27,156 nucleotides of DNA from Verrucomicrobiota bacterium (lineage in GTDB: Bacteria; Verrucomicrobiota; Verrucomicrobiia; Limisphaerales; UBA1100): the NCBI GenBank assembly GCA_028872645.1, contig JAPKDK010000009.1:1-27156 (forward strand). Direction: 5' to 3'. The position numbers and the translations under genes were made by a program. Of this stretch, positions 1 to 8,185 are shown piece after piece; within the stretch, counting starts at the first letter, position 1, and each line of letters starts with the position of its first letter. The notes below the pieces were generated by a model that saw only the letters and a program-made list of their open reading frames with translations, did no database searches and was not told the DNA's origin.

Positions 1-997
1 ATCCATTGGGCCCATTGGCCCAATGCACATGAAAGGTGAATCCTTTTTCCAGCCAAACCCGGTGTTCAATTTCAACCACCTTATCATCGGGAATTTCGTA
101 TTCACCGATGATCCGATGGGCGGTTGCTCCCAGTGCGCGGGAATCAATGGAAATTGAAAGTCGCATCGGCTCCTTGGAATTATAACGCAGATCTTCATCC
201 TTGTAGCGGGATTTTCTCCGAATAGCCTGAGCAGAAAAACGGATGACATACTCGCCCTCGGCCGGCACTCCACGTTTCTTATCGAGCAGGGGCAATCCCA
301 GCGGCTGACGGAACTTGATAAATAAACGCCCCGCCTTTCTTCGCGCCACCTTGTCTATTCCTACCCCATTAAGAATAACCCGGTTAATGTCCGGTTTGGC
401 ATCTCCTCCTATGCTATAGCGAATCATCTCGGGCCGGGGCCCGGGACGAATTGCCTTGTCGGCTACTTTACGAGCCGCTTCCAAATAATTCTGAAGCAGA
501 TGATCCGAAGCAACCAAGCCTTCCCCAACGTTGTCAAAACCATCCAAAGGATCATCCGGCGGGAATGTGGTGGTGGGATCAAAGTCGACCATCTTCAGCA
601 TGAACAGGTCCCGGACCGTATTTAGATACTCCACCCGGTTTAACCTGCGCAGCACCACCTTGCCCGTATTTTGACGGGCCGCCACGCGTGCTTGGGATAA
701 AGATTTTGTCAGGTGTTCCACCACCCGCCTCACTTCGGCCGGTGCTGGCTGCTTCTTTCCTTCCGGCGGCATCTCGGCAAGGTTGAGCTGATCCAGGATT
801 TCCTGAAAGGTTTCTGCCTCTTTGAGCTGGGTGAAATCACCGGTAAGCTTGTCAAAGCGCCGATCACCCTTTTGTTTTTCCGGACCGTGACACTGGGTGC
901 AATAGGTCTTGAGAAAAGGCCTGAGCAAGTCGGGCTGATCGGCTGCCTGCACGCAGATCGCCAGCAGGCACAATGCATAGACGAATCGTAACCTCAT
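1..997 (-). CDS. Planctomycete-type cytochrome c / DUF1587-family secreted protein (PSD1-like), C-terminus cut by window edge
   Basis: The reading frame is open from the ATG at 997 down to position 1, so about 332 N-terminal residues are visible and the rest is outside. A short hydrophobic signal peptide (about residues 1-19) is followed by a single CTQCH haem-binding motif at residues 33-37, as in the Planctomycete cytochrome c domain. A DUF1587-like segment follows (LRRLNRVEYLNTVRDLF, about residues 107-123), then a beta-rich region. These proteins normally continue with DUF1592, DUF1588 and DUF1585. The family is typical of Planctomycetes and Verrucomicrobia. A role in extracytoplasmic oxidative breakdown of polysaccharides or other polymers has been proposed but no reaction is firmly established. 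The start codon overlaps the stop of the DUF1552 gene by one base (TGATG), so the two are probably translationally coupled. Confidence 0.88.
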   Translation of the reverse strand, partial: MRLRFVYALCLLAICVQAADQPDLLRPFLKTYCTQCHGPEKQKGDRRFDKLTGDFTQLKEAETFQEILDQLNLAEMPPEGKKQPAPAEVRRVVEHLTKSLSQARVAARQNTGKVVLRRLNRVEYLNTVRDLFMLKMVDFDPTTTFPPDDPLDGFDNVGEGLVASDHLLQNYLEAARKVADKAIRPGPRPEMIRYSIGGDAKPDINRVILNGVGIDKVARRKAGRLFIKFRQPLGLPLLDKKRGVPAEGEYVIRFSAQAIRRKSRYKDEDLRYNSKEPMRLSISIDSRALGATAHRIIGEYEIPDDKVVEIEHRVWLEKGFTFHVHWANGPNG

Positions 998-2262
998 CAG
1001 CTCAGCAAGTGATTAAGGTTTCCGGTACTCGTGGAAAAGCGGTCAGTTTCCACCCCGAGCTGCTGAAGAATCGAAACATAAAGATCGCACAAAGGACGAC
1101 CATCCCGGCCATGCCGTTCAAAACGGTGATGCTGACCACTCTTAAACCCGCCGCCAGCCAACATGATGGGCAGGTTGCGACTGGAGTGGGAACTGGCGTT
1201 GCCCATCCCACTACCAAACATCACCACCGTAGATTCAAGGAGCGATCGACCTTCAGCATCCTTGGCATTCTTAAGACGATCTAAGAACCGCGAGAACTGC
1301 TGTGCATAATACAGTTCAATGATGGTTAGTTGCCTAAGCAGGTCCGGGCGCTTTCCATGATGACTCAGGGAGTGATACCCCAAGGTAATCCCATCGAAGG
1401 GGAATAAACGGTTTCCGCCCGGATGACCAAAGGTAATGATATTGGTCAGGTTGGCCTGCAAAGCTAAAATCATCAGATCATACATCACCGACGTGTTGTA
1501 GGGGTAAGCCAAATCCACCACCAGCTCATCATCCCCCTTGATGACTTTATCGCTGGCCTTGGGCTTGGGCACATCAATCCAATTCTCTCTCCGCTGCAAT
1601 TTACGTTCTACTTCGCGAATGGCGGTAAGGTATTCGTCCAGCTTGGACTGGTCGGTTTTAGAAAGGAGCGGGTTAAGGCGCCGGGTATCCTCCCGCACCA
1701 CATCCAGGATACTGGCATCCTCACGAAGATGTTCACGGGTTTGGGCCTTGATCTTCGGATTATCATCTAGAAACAACCGGGCAAAAATTTGTGTAGGGTT
1801 ACCCGTACTGGGCAGGGTCACGCCCGCTCGCGACCAGGAAATACCTCCAGAGCCCATCCTTAACGTGGGGAAGCGCGTTTGTTGCCCAATCTTCTCGGCA
1901 AGAAATTGGTCCAGAGACAATAGTCGTTGAGGATTGTCCTTGGTATCCTTGAGCTCCATCCCGTTGAGCAGGGTATTGGAGCATCCGTGTCCACCGCCGA
2001 CCTTGGGATGATCCAAGTTGGAGAATACGGTTAGATCACTGCGATGTTTTTCCAGGGGCTTAAGTAGCGTGGGCAGCGCATAGTTTGCCCCGGTCTGCTC
2101 AGGGAAAAACCCTCCGGGATTCATCCCGTAATTGGGCGAAACACAAACAAAGCGTTTTGCTGCCGATGATTTAGCCGGGGCGGCTCCCAGTGACTCGAGT
2201 GCTGGAAGAGCAATGGAAACCCCAATCCCGCGAAGAAAATTTCGTCTATTGAGTGATGGCAT
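997..2262 (-). CDS. DUF1552 domain protein with Tat signal
   Basis: This 421-residue protein begins MPSLNRRNFLRGIG and has a twin-arginine signal (RRNFLRG, residues 6-12) followed by a hydrophobic stretch ending near AAPAKSSA. I prefer the ATG at 2262 over an in-frame start at 2298 because it puts the Tat motif at the N-terminus, and a GGGAG lies about 10 bases upstream of it. The body matches DUF1552: NYGMNPGGFFPE near the start, a GGHGCSNTLLNG segment, the FGSGMGNASSHSSRNLPIMLAGG block and a C-terminal LYVSILQQLGVETDRF, which resembles the sulfatase-like fold of DUF1501/DUF1552 proteins. It is the standard upstream partner of PSD1-type cytochrome proteins in the PVC group, as seen here. Substrate and reaction are unknown. 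Confidence 0.9.
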   Translation of the reverse strand: MPSLNRRNFLRGIGVSIALPALESLGAAPAKSSAAKRFVCVSPNYGMNPGGFFPEQTGANYALPTLLKPLEKHRSDLTVFSNLDHPKVGGGHGCSNTLLNGMELKDTKDNPQRLLSLDQFLAEKIGQQTRFPTLRMGSGGISWSRAGVTLPSTGNPTQIFARLFLDDNPKIKAQTREHLREDASILDVVREDTRRLNPLLSKTDQSKLDEYLTAIREVERKLQRRENWIDVPKPKASDKVIKGDDELVVDLAYPYNTSVMYDLMILALQANLTNIITFGHPGGNRLFPFDGITLGYHSLSHHGKRPDLLRQLTIIELYYAQQFSRFLDRLKNAKDAEGRSLLESTVVMFGSGMGNASSHSSRNLPIMLAGGGFKSGQHHRFERHGRDGRPLCDLYVSILQQLGVETDRFSTSTGNLNHLLS

Positions 2263-2438
2263 TATATTAATACTCCCGCTCCCCTGAGAATTGCCCAAAA
2301 AAACTTATTAGCCCAGCAAGATTTTTGACGTTGGTAATGCTCTGTTAAATTCATTCGCAAACGCATAAGCAATGAGCTGCCTATCGGTTGCCCACTACAA
2401 CAAGGGAGGATCCCAAAAAGCGGTCAACCTAGATCCCG
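2263..2438. other. Intergenic spacer upstream of the DUF1552 gene
   Basis: This 176-base spacer separates the decayed fragments from the DUF1552 gene and should hold that gene's promoter on the minus strand. I do not see a convincing -35/-10 pair, a terminator or a small ORF. Confidence 0.4.
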
Positions 2439-2639
2439 TTACCTAAGCTCCAAACGTGTGTAGGGACTGGAGATAAACGTCGGGTAGGTGTTTCCTCGGC
2501 AAGTTATGACCTTTCGGTGGTTACTGAATAGATCAATGCGTGAGGCCTTGGAATCGAGCTGGATTTCTACGGTCCACACGCCCCGGTCAGCATCGCGGGT
2601 CATTTCTTTAGTATTTTGATCGGGAATGAGTTCCGCCAT
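2439..2639 (-). pseudogene. C-terminal fragment of an unidentified secreted protein (gene remnant)
   Basis: A short open frame of 66 residues (MAELIPDQNTKEMTRDADR to the end SSPYTRLELR) reads like the C-terminal beta-sandwich end of a larger enzyme, with alternating hydrophobic strands (GVWTVEIQL, ASRIDLFSN) and a tidy terminus. No start signal is visible, and the open frame continues only a few codons upstream of the methionine before meeting unrelated sequence. It lies directly after, and in a different frame from, the dehydrogenase fragment at 2640-3067. I do not recognise the parent family. It could also be a small standalone protein, but the lack of a start context and the decayed neighbour argue for a remnant. 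Confidence 0.4.
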
Positions 2640-3067
2640 CCCGCTGGACGTTGGTTTTTTTGTATGAGTGCAATTGGCAAATTTAACATGCGACCGCGCA
2701 TTGGCGTGAAATATTTTATTCGAATGGCTATATTTCTCACAGTGCCTTTCTTAGGGTGCTTGAGCACGTTGATGAGTTCGCCGCTGGTGAGCTTGCCGAG
2801 GTTTATGGGTTTGCTGCCCTTGGCGTGCATTCGGTAAATGCGGCTGCTGGATTTATGCCACGTGTCGCGCGGGTCGAGATGGATCAGCCGGCTGTCGTAC
2901 CAATCGGCAAAGTACACCGTGCCATCGGGGCCGGTTTTGGTGTCGACAATGCGAAACCAGCGGTCGTCGGTGGTGACCATCGGCGGCGTGTCGATGGTGC
3001 GTAAGGTGGAGGTGTCCGTGTAAATTTTTCTGACTTGCACGCGATTGACCAGCGACAATCTCACCAC
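2600..3067 (-). pseudogene. Internal fragment of a PVC-type membrane-bound dehydrogenase (TIGR02604-like), degenerate
   Basis: The translated stretch NRVQVRKIYTDTSTLRTIDT, followed by TTDDRWFRIVDTKTGPDG, VYFADWYDSRLIHLDPRDTW and HKSSSRIYRMHAKGSKP, matches the end of the beta-propeller and the start of the HEAT-repeat part of the Pirellula/Verrucomicrobium-type putative membrane-bound dehydrogenases. Those proteins usually have about 900 or more residues. Here only about 110 residues are recognisable. There is no signal peptide, no propeller N-terminus and no cytochrome c domain. After NVLKHPKKGTVRNIAIR the frame runs into sequence without family resemblance (about 2640-2710). This is a truncated, decayed copy rather than a working gene. 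A dispersed CACAGAGG repeat lies directly at its upstream end. Confidence 0.75.
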
Positions 3068-3080
3068 AGAGGTACAGAGG
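3062..3080. repeat. Dispersed CACAGAGG-type intergenic repeat, copy 1
   Basis: The plus strand reads CACCACAGAGGTACAGAGG. It has the same orientation and near-identical sequence as the start of the repeat at 4582-4610. Similar ACCACAGAGG-CACAGAG elements are common intergenic repeats in many bacterial genomes; that is recall, not a search. The two copies flank the oxidoreductase gene. Confidence 0.6.
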
Positions 3081-3108
3081 GGTTTTTAACAAAATCCCCG
3101 GCTGTGTT

Positions 3109-4479
3109 TTAAGCCGGCTCGAAGCCTTTGCGGTAGTCGCGGCGCACGATGGTTTTGTTGGCGGCTTCGTTGTTGGTGAAGCGGTAGTTGGCGGCGTCCC
3201 ATCGGAGTTCTTGGCCGGGGAAACGGGTGGCTTTGACGGCGAGCAGGGCGGGCTCGGTGATGCGGGAGCCAATCTGGAAAGGCGTCCACAGCGGCTTCTC
3301 GTTGCCAAGGCAGCAGTCAACCCAATCGTGCCAATGATTGCGCGGGGTGACTGTGGGCATTGGCTCGTTGTTGACTTGCTTGCCTTTGCGGAAGATTTTC
3401 ATTTTGCCACTGGGCTCAAGCAGCAGAGTGCCTTCCGTGCAGACGACAAGCGTGCGGTTGGAGCCTTCGCGCAAATGCGGCAGGCCCAGCGTGGCCCATG
3501 AGGGGTTGAGACCGTTGTCGTTGTAATGCATCACGAACTTGTCGCGCGCAAAGCCGCTGCCACCGGGATAGGTGATGGTGCTTTGGTTGTAAGCGGAGTG
3601 GCTGTCGTTGGAGGGGCGGATGGTGTTGGTCTGGACCGACTCGGGCGCAGGCATGTCGAAGGCGAAGTAAAGCAGGTCAATGAGGTGGCAACCCCAGTCG
3701 GCGAGTTGGCCGCCGCCGGTTTTCCAATACGACCGCCAACGGCGCGGGGCGATGTCATCGCTGTACGGCATCGGTTTTTGGAGCGGGCCATTCCATAAAT
3801 CCCAATCCAAATGCGCGGGCACGGGCTTGGCGGCGGGCAGCGCGCGCCACGCGGCATCGAAGTAGTGGCCGCGTGAGACGGTGCCGGTCCAAACGTGGGC
3901 TTCGACGGGTTTGCCGAGCTGGCCGGATTTCAAAATCTCAACTGCCTGCATACGGCCGGTGAAGCACGCGCGTTGGTTGCCCATTTGCGTGTAGAGGTTT
4001 GGGCGCTTGGCGAGGGCTTCGCGAATCATGCGCAGCTCGTCGAGTTGATGGACGAGCGGTTTTTGGCCATAGACGTGTTTGCCGGCGGCGAGCGCGCGGG
4101 TCATCATCGGCGCGTGATGGAGGTCGGGCGTATCGACAATGACCGCGTCAAACTCGTCGAGGTGCTTCTCGAACACCTCGCGGTAATCTTTGAACTTAGC
4201 CGCCTTCGGCAGCTCCTTGCCCACTTGGTTGAGGCTGTTCGAATCCACGTCACATAAGAAAGCAAACTCCACCTTGGGATGCCTCTTGAGGTTGCCGCGT
4301 TGCATTCCGCCGATGCCCCCCACGCCAATGTGCAGGATGCGCAAGTTGCTATTCTTGTTCGCCGCCGCGCGCATTGAGAACGAAGGCAGCACCGCGGCCG
4401 CGCCAAGAGCGCCGCTGGTTTTCAGAAAAGCGCGGCGTGAGGAGGTAATGGATCTCTTAGGGATACGATTGGAATTCAT
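3109..4479 (-). CDS. Gfo/Idh/MocA-family oxidoreductase, Tat-exported
   Basis: This 456-residue protein starts at the ATG at 4479 (MNSNRIPKRS). The frame is open further upstream, but only through repeat sequence. It has a twin-arginine signal (SSRRAFLKTSG, about residues 13-23) and a hydrophobic stretch. Next comes a Rossmann nucleotide-binding motif LHIGVGGIGGMQRGN, then FLCDVDSNSL, VIVDTPDLHHAPM and GQKPLVHQLDELRMI, which is the usual EKP region with Q in place of E. The C-terminal half is the substrate-binding alpha/beta domain with WGCHLIDLLYFAF. The family catalyses NAD(P)-dependent oxidation or reduction of sugars and related compounds. Exported members are abundant in Verrucomicrobia and Planctomycetes; the substrate cannot be told from sequence. 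The gene stands 131 bases downstream of the nucleoside transporter gene, with a repeat between them. No Shine-Dalgarno is apparent. Confidence 0.92.
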   Translation of the reverse strand: MNSNRIPKRSITSSRRAFLKTSGALGAAAVLPSFSMRAAANKNSNLRILHIGVGGIGGMQRGNLKRHPKVEFAFLCDVDSNSLNQVGKELPKAAKFKDYREVFEKHLDEFDAVIVDTPDLHHAPMMTRALAAGKHVYGQKPLVHQLDELRMIREALAKRPNLYTQMGNQRACFTGRMQAVEILKSGQLGKPVEAHVWTGTVSRGHYFDAAWRALPAAKPVPAHLDWDLWNGPLQKPMPYSDDIAPRRWRSYWKTGGGQLADWGCHLIDLLYFAFDMPAPESVQTNTIRPSNDSHSAYNQSTITYPGGSGFARDKFVMHYNDNGLNPSWATLGLPHLREGSNRTLVVCTEGTLLLEPSGKMKIFRKGKQVNNEPMPTVTPRNHWHDWVDCCLGNEKPLWTPFQIGSRITEPALLAVKATRFPGQELRWDAANYRFTNNEAANKTIVRRDYRKGFEPA

Positions 4480-4581
4480 TTGCAAAAAACTAGAGGATTG
4501 CCAGCCGATGGAAAGAAGAAAAAACGGGCAACACCCAGAATTGTTTTTGCCAATCTCTGTGCAACTGTGGTGAAAATTTAT

Positions 4582-4610
4582 AACCACAGAGGCACGGAGA
4601 GCACAGAGGC
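4582..4610. repeat. Dispersed CACAGAGG-type intergenic repeat, copy 2
   Basis: The plus strand holds AACCACAGAGGCACGGAGAG followed by CACAGAGGC, with an internal direct repeat of CACAGAGG. It abuts the stop codon of the nucleoside transporter gene (4611-4613). It corresponds to the copy at 3062-3080 in the same orientation. Read in the minus strand it gives a spurious N-terminal extension of the oxidoreductase frame, which is why the later ATG at 4479 was chosen. Confidence 0.6.
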
Positions 4611-5849
4611 TCAAATAAACAACCCCGCGATGCAGGCGTTTATATAACTGACGAGGATGCCACCGGCCATGGCGCGGAGGCCAAAAGTGGCGAGGTCTTT
4701 ACGGCGCTCGGGGGCGAGCGAGCCGATGCCGCCGATTTGGATGGCGATGCTAGCGAAGTTGGCAAAGCCGCAGATGGCAAAGGTGCCAATGGCAAAGCTG
4801 CGCGGGTCAAGGGTGCCCTTGAGTGCGGTGAGGTCGAGGTAGCCAATGAATTCTGTGAACACGATTCGTTTGCCGAAGGCTTGGCCGACTTCGACGCAGT
4901 CGGCCCACGGCACGCCCATGAGGAACGCGAAGGGGGCGTTGAGCCAGCCGAGCAGCATATCAATGGTGACAGGATTGGCGACGCCCGCCCATTGTTGGGG
5001 TTGCGTGATGAGGTAATTGAAGAGCGCGATGGCGGCGGTGAAGCCGATGAGCATGGCGAGCACGTTGAGGGTGAGCTTCATTCCATCGCTGGCACCTTGG
5101 CACATGGCGTCGAGGGCGTTGGTGGTTTCGGGCTTCATATCGCTCTTGGCGCCATCGGCGGTTTCGCTTTTTTCAGTTTCGGGCAGGAGAATTTTTGAAA
5201 CATACAGCGCGGTGGGCGCGGCCATAAAGGAGGCCGTGAGCAAGTGGCCGGCCTCGATGCCCATCCCGGCGTAGATGGCGAACACGCCGCCGGCGATGGT
5301 GGCCATCCCGCCGATCATCATCGTCATAATTTCGCTGCGGGTCATGCCGGTTAAGTAGGGCTTGATGACTAGCGGTGCTTCGGTTTGGCCCATAAAGACG
5401 TTGGCGGCGCTGCAGAGGCTTTCGCTGCCGCTGGTGCGCATGATGCGCTGCATCACCCACGCCATGCCTTGCACGATTTTTTGCAAAATGCGGAGGTGAT
5501 AAAGCAGGCTGGAAATGACGGCGACAAGAATGATGGTGCCACAAATGGTAACGCCGAGCACGAGGGCGTCGGGTTGGGCGAAGGTTTCCTGCATCGCTTT
5601 GTTTTCGGAGAGTGCGCCAAAAACGAGGTGGGTGCCTTCGCGGGCAAAGGCGAGAATATTCTGCGCGGTTTGGTCGGCGATTGTATAGACCCAATCACCA
5701 AAGACTGTTTTAGGAATGAGGATGGCGGCGATGGTGACTTGCAGTCCCATTCCGGCAATCACAGTGCGCCACGGGAATTTATCGCGCCGCATCGAAATCG
5801 CCCATGCGAGGGTGATGAAAGCTGTAAGGCCAATCAAGCTCATCGGCAT
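4611..5849 (-). CDS. Concentrative nucleoside transporter (NupC/CNT family)
   Basis: This 412-residue polytopic inner-membrane protein carries the CNT signature blocks: an N-terminal three-helix region, the gate/core segment with GQTEAPLVIKPYL and MTMMIGGMATIAGGVFAIYAG, the block PWADCVEVGQAFGKRIVFTEF with IGYLDL (the xFxEFxxY nucleoside/ion site), and the C-terminal ICGFANFASIAIQIGGIGSL motif. CNT proteins import nucleosides by symport with Na+ or H+. A hydrophilic loop (about residues 228-248, rich in E, K, D) is slightly long. Two methionines (M1, M3) could both be the start. It lies 90 bases downstream of the DUF368 gene on the same strand and may belong to that transcript or have its own promoter. 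Confidence 0.93.
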   Translation of the reverse strand: MPMSLIGLTAFITLAWAISMRRDKFPWRTVIAGMGLQVTIAAILIPKTVFGDWVYTIADQTAQNILAFAREGTHLVFGALSENKAMQETFAQPDALVLGVTICGTIILVAVISSLLYHLRILQKIVQGMAWVMQRIMRTSGSESLCSAANVFMGQTEAPLVIKPYLTGMTRSEIMTMMIGGMATIAGGVFAIYAGMGIEAGHLLTASFMAAPTALYVSKILLPETEKSETADGAKSDMKPETTNALDAMCQGASDGMKLTLNVLAMLIGFTAAIALFNYLITQPQQWAGVANPVTIDMLLGWLNAPFAFLMGVPWADCVEVGQAFGKRIVFTEFIGYLDLTALKGTLDPRSFAIGTFAICGFANFASIAIQIGGIGSLAPERRKDLATFGLRAMAGGILVSYINACIAGLFI

Positions 5850-5938
5850 GAGCGTTGGTACACCGCGAAGCGGGGGCGGAGCAAGGATGGAGAGTTCACA
5901 GGGTGGTCAGGTTATTTTAACAATGATGGGTAGGATAT

Positions 5939-6859
5939 TCAGGATTGTTTTTTATCCCCCGCAATTTTGTCAAGCAACAGCACGAGGCCGGCGCCGGCGA
6001 GCATGAGCAGCACGGCGAGGAGAAAGGGCTTGTCGACCGCGGGCAATTGCCAAGTGTAACCGGTCACGACGGTTTTTTTGCCGACCATTTTTTCCAATGT
6101 AAATTTCCAGGGCCAAATGACACCGAGCGAGCCAATCACAAAACCGGTGAGCACGGCGAGCGTGCCGGCTTTGAATTTTTCGAGGATGTATGAAAGCACC
6201 CGCGCGAAGCCAAGCAACCCCACCGCGCAACCGGCGGCGAAGGGCAGCAGGATGGGCAGCGAACTGTCGAAGTCACGCACGTTGCTGGTGGCCTTGAGAA
6301 TGAGCGCGTAGTTTCCCATAAGAATAAGAATGAAGGAGCCGGAGATGCCTGGCAAAATCATACTGCACATCGCCACCACGCCGCATAGAAAGAGATAGGC
6401 CGGTGCGGGATTTTGCACGAGCGGTTTCACCAGCAGAATTGCCGCCGCGCCCGCGATGCCCACGAGTAGCGCGAGGATCGTGAGCGGGTTCCACTTGGGC
6501 ACTTGTCGACCTACAAGAACAATCGATGCAAGAATGAGCCCAAAGAAAAAAGCCATCATCAGCGTTTCGTGATTGGCGAGCAATTGTTCCAGCACGTTTG
6601 CAAAGGTAAACACACTGGCCACCACGCCGAGGCCCACGGCGCAGGCGAAAGAGCCGTTGAGATGGTCGAACCATTTTCGGAAGTCGCCGGCGGCAAAAAG
6701 TTTTACGGCTTTCCAACCGACGGATTTCAGCGTGTTGATGAGGTCGGCATAAATGCCGGTGATGAGCGCGATGGTGCCGCCGGAGACGCCGGGGATGACG
6801 TTGGCAGCGCCCATCGCCGCGCCTTTGAGGATGAGCCCGACGAAGCGCGTGACGCTCAT
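5939..6859 (-). CDS. DUF368 family membrane protein, PopT-like undecaprenyl-phosphate translocase
   Basis: This 306-residue protein has about eight or nine hydrophobic segments and the DUF368 signature GAANVIPGVSGGTIALITGIY near the N-terminus (about residues 16-36), with a second related loop MILPGISGSFILILMGNY in the middle. DUF368 proteins, along with DedA proteins, were recently shown to recycle undecaprenyl phosphate across the membrane for cell-wall and surface-polymer synthesis. That role is transferred here by family. I chose the ATG at 6859 (MSVTRFVG) because the first helix then begins about ten residues in, as in relatives; a GTG at 6892 is also in frame. It follows alr by 64 bases, and the two genes together fit a cell-wall precursor theme. 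Confidence 0.88.
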   Translation of the reverse strand: MSVTRFVGLILKGAAMGAANVIPGVSGGTIALITGIYADLINTLKSVGWKAVKLFAAGDFRKWFDHLNGSFACAVGLGVVASVFTFANVLEQLLANHETLMMAFFFGLILASIVLVGRQVPKWNPLTILALLVGIAGAAAILLVKPLVQNPAPAYLFLCGVVAMCSMILPGISGSFILILMGNYALILKATSNVRDFDSSLPILLPFAAGCAVGLLGFARVLSYILEKFKAGTLAVLTGFVIGSLGVIWPWKFTLEKMVGKKTVVTGYTWQLPAVDKPFLLAVLLMLAGAGLVLLLDKIAGDKKQS

Positions 6860-6923
6860 TGGTTGTTTGGCTGGTTGCCGTGTGCCTCCCACGGCGGCAG
6901 TAGAGGCGATTGGCAGTGCAAGG

Positions 6924-8066
6924 TCAAGCCGCCTGCCCGCCGCGGTATACGCGCGGCACGCGGTACGCGATGGCGGTGAGCACTTCGAGCGGGAGTGTGC
7001 TTGCCCAGTCGGCGAGGTGGTGCGCGGTGATTTCCTGTTTGCCTTGGCGACCGATGAGCACGGTTTCGTCGCCGGGCTTGGCGGATTTTATTTTTGAAAC
7101 ATCAACCAGCATTTGGTCCATCGTCACACGGCCGAGCACGGGGCAAAGTTTACCGCTCACCAAAACTTTTGCGTTGCCCGCCGCGCTACATAAATAGCCG
7201 TCGCCGTAACCCGCCGTGAGCGTGGCCACGCGCATCCGGCGCGGCGCAATGAAGCTGCGGCCATAGCTGAGCGGCGTGCCGGTGGCGATGTCTTTCACGA
7301 GACTCACACGGCATTTCCATGAGAGCGCGGGGTGGAGGTTGCGTTTCATAGCTGTCGTTACGCGCCGTCTGCCATGCGGGAGCACGCCGTAAACGAGCAA
7401 GCCCGTACGCGCGAGATTGTAAATGGAATCCGGCTCGTGCAGCAGCCCAGCGCTGTTATTCATATGGACGTGAGTGAAGGTGTGCCCGGCGGCCGTGAGT
7501 TCTTTCGCCAATCGATTAAACTGACTGCGTTGACGTCGCGAAAACGCAGCGTCACTTTCGGCGGAGGCAAAATGGGAGTAGAGGCCAACGGCGTTGAGGT
7601 TGGGCAATCGTGCGATGGCATTAAGCAACTCGGTGGCGTGCTCGGGCGATACGCCAAGCCGACCCATGCCAGTGTCGATTTTTACGTGCGCGTTGACGGT
7701 GCGCTTGAGTTTTTTTGCAATGCGCGAAAAGCGGCGGGCCTCATCCACGGTCGACAGCGTGGGCATTACGTTATCCTTCACCGCGCGCTCTATCTCATCG
7801 GGCAAACACGCGCCGAGCATCACGATGGGCCAACCGCGACCCACAGCGCGAATGTCGCGGGCCTCATTAAGATTCGCCACGCCAAAAATGTCCGTGCCCG
7901 CTTGCATCAACAACGCGGCGATTTGGCGCAGCCCGTGCCCGTACGCGTCGGCCTTCACCACAGTCATTATGCTGCCGGCCGCGCCAACGCGATGCCTCAG
8001 CCACGCAAGGTTGCCCCGCAACGCGTTCAAATCAATCTCCGCCCAACATCGATGCCCAAAACTCAC
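6924..8066 (-). CDS. alr: Alanine racemase
   Basis: This 380-residue PLP enzyme converts L-alanine to D-alanine for peptidoglycan. It shows WAEIDLNALRGNL at residues 8-20, the PLP-lysine motif VVKADAYGHG (Lys38), HVKIDTGMGRLG, the middle block GLYSHFASAE, and the C-terminal domain with the catalytic tyrosine block LTAGYGDGY and GRVTMDQMLVDVS. It starts with GTG at 8066. An in-frame TAG two codons upstream and the lack of a nearby ATG make this the only start that keeps the N-terminal strand. It lies in the minus-strand run after tsaB, separated by a 119-base gap with an imperfect inverted repeat, and is followed by the DUF368 gene. Confidence 0.97.
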   Translation of the reverse strand: MSFGHRCWAEIDLNALRGNLAWLRHRVGAAGSIMTVVKADAYGHGLRQIAALLMQAGTDIFGVANLNEARDIRAVGRGWPIVMLGACLPDEIERAVKDNVMPTLSTVDEARRFSRIAKKLKRTVNAHVKIDTGMGRLGVSPEHATELLNAIARLPNLNAVGLYSHFASAESDAAFSRRQRSQFNRLAKELTAAGHTFTHVHMNNSAGLLHEPDSIYNLARTGLLVYGVLPHGRRRVTTAMKRNLHPALSWKCRVSLVKDIATGTPLSYGRSFIAPRRMRVATLTAGYGDGYLCSAAGNAKVLVSGKLCPVLGRVTMDQMLVDVSKIKSAKPGDETVLIGRQGKQEITAHHLADWASTLPLEVLTAIAYRVPRVYRGGQAA

Positions 8067-8135
8067 GCGCTAGCTTTGGGGCCTTGGCGGACGGATTTCA
8101 AGCGAAGGTCGTTCACAGGTTTTTTGGGATATGAA

Positions 8136-8184
8136 CACAGGTGTTCAGGATGGGGTTTTATCCTGAGTACCGTGAACATCTGTG
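8136..8184. repeat. Imperfect inverted repeat (REP-like) between tsaB and alr
   Basis: The left arm CACAGGTGTTCAGGAT (8136-8151) pairs with the right arm at 8160-8184, whose complement is CACAGATGTTC, an extra nine bases, and AGGAT. The result is a long stem with one mismatch and a nine-base bulge around an eight-base loop. A shorter palindrome GAACA-CAGG-TGTTC lies inside the left arm. It sits two bases downstream (in transcription terms) of the tsaB stop. It could act as an RNA hairpin between tsaB and alr, though it has no T-tract. It looks like a dispersed intergenic element. Confidence 0.6.
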
Positions 8185-8185
8185 C

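Noticed and set aside
4480..4614. Upstream extension of the Gfo/Idh/MocA oxidoreductase (MSLCALRASVV...)
   Set aside because: It is a translation of the CACAGAGG repeat and spacer; it would place the Tat motif about 60 residues from the N-terminus.
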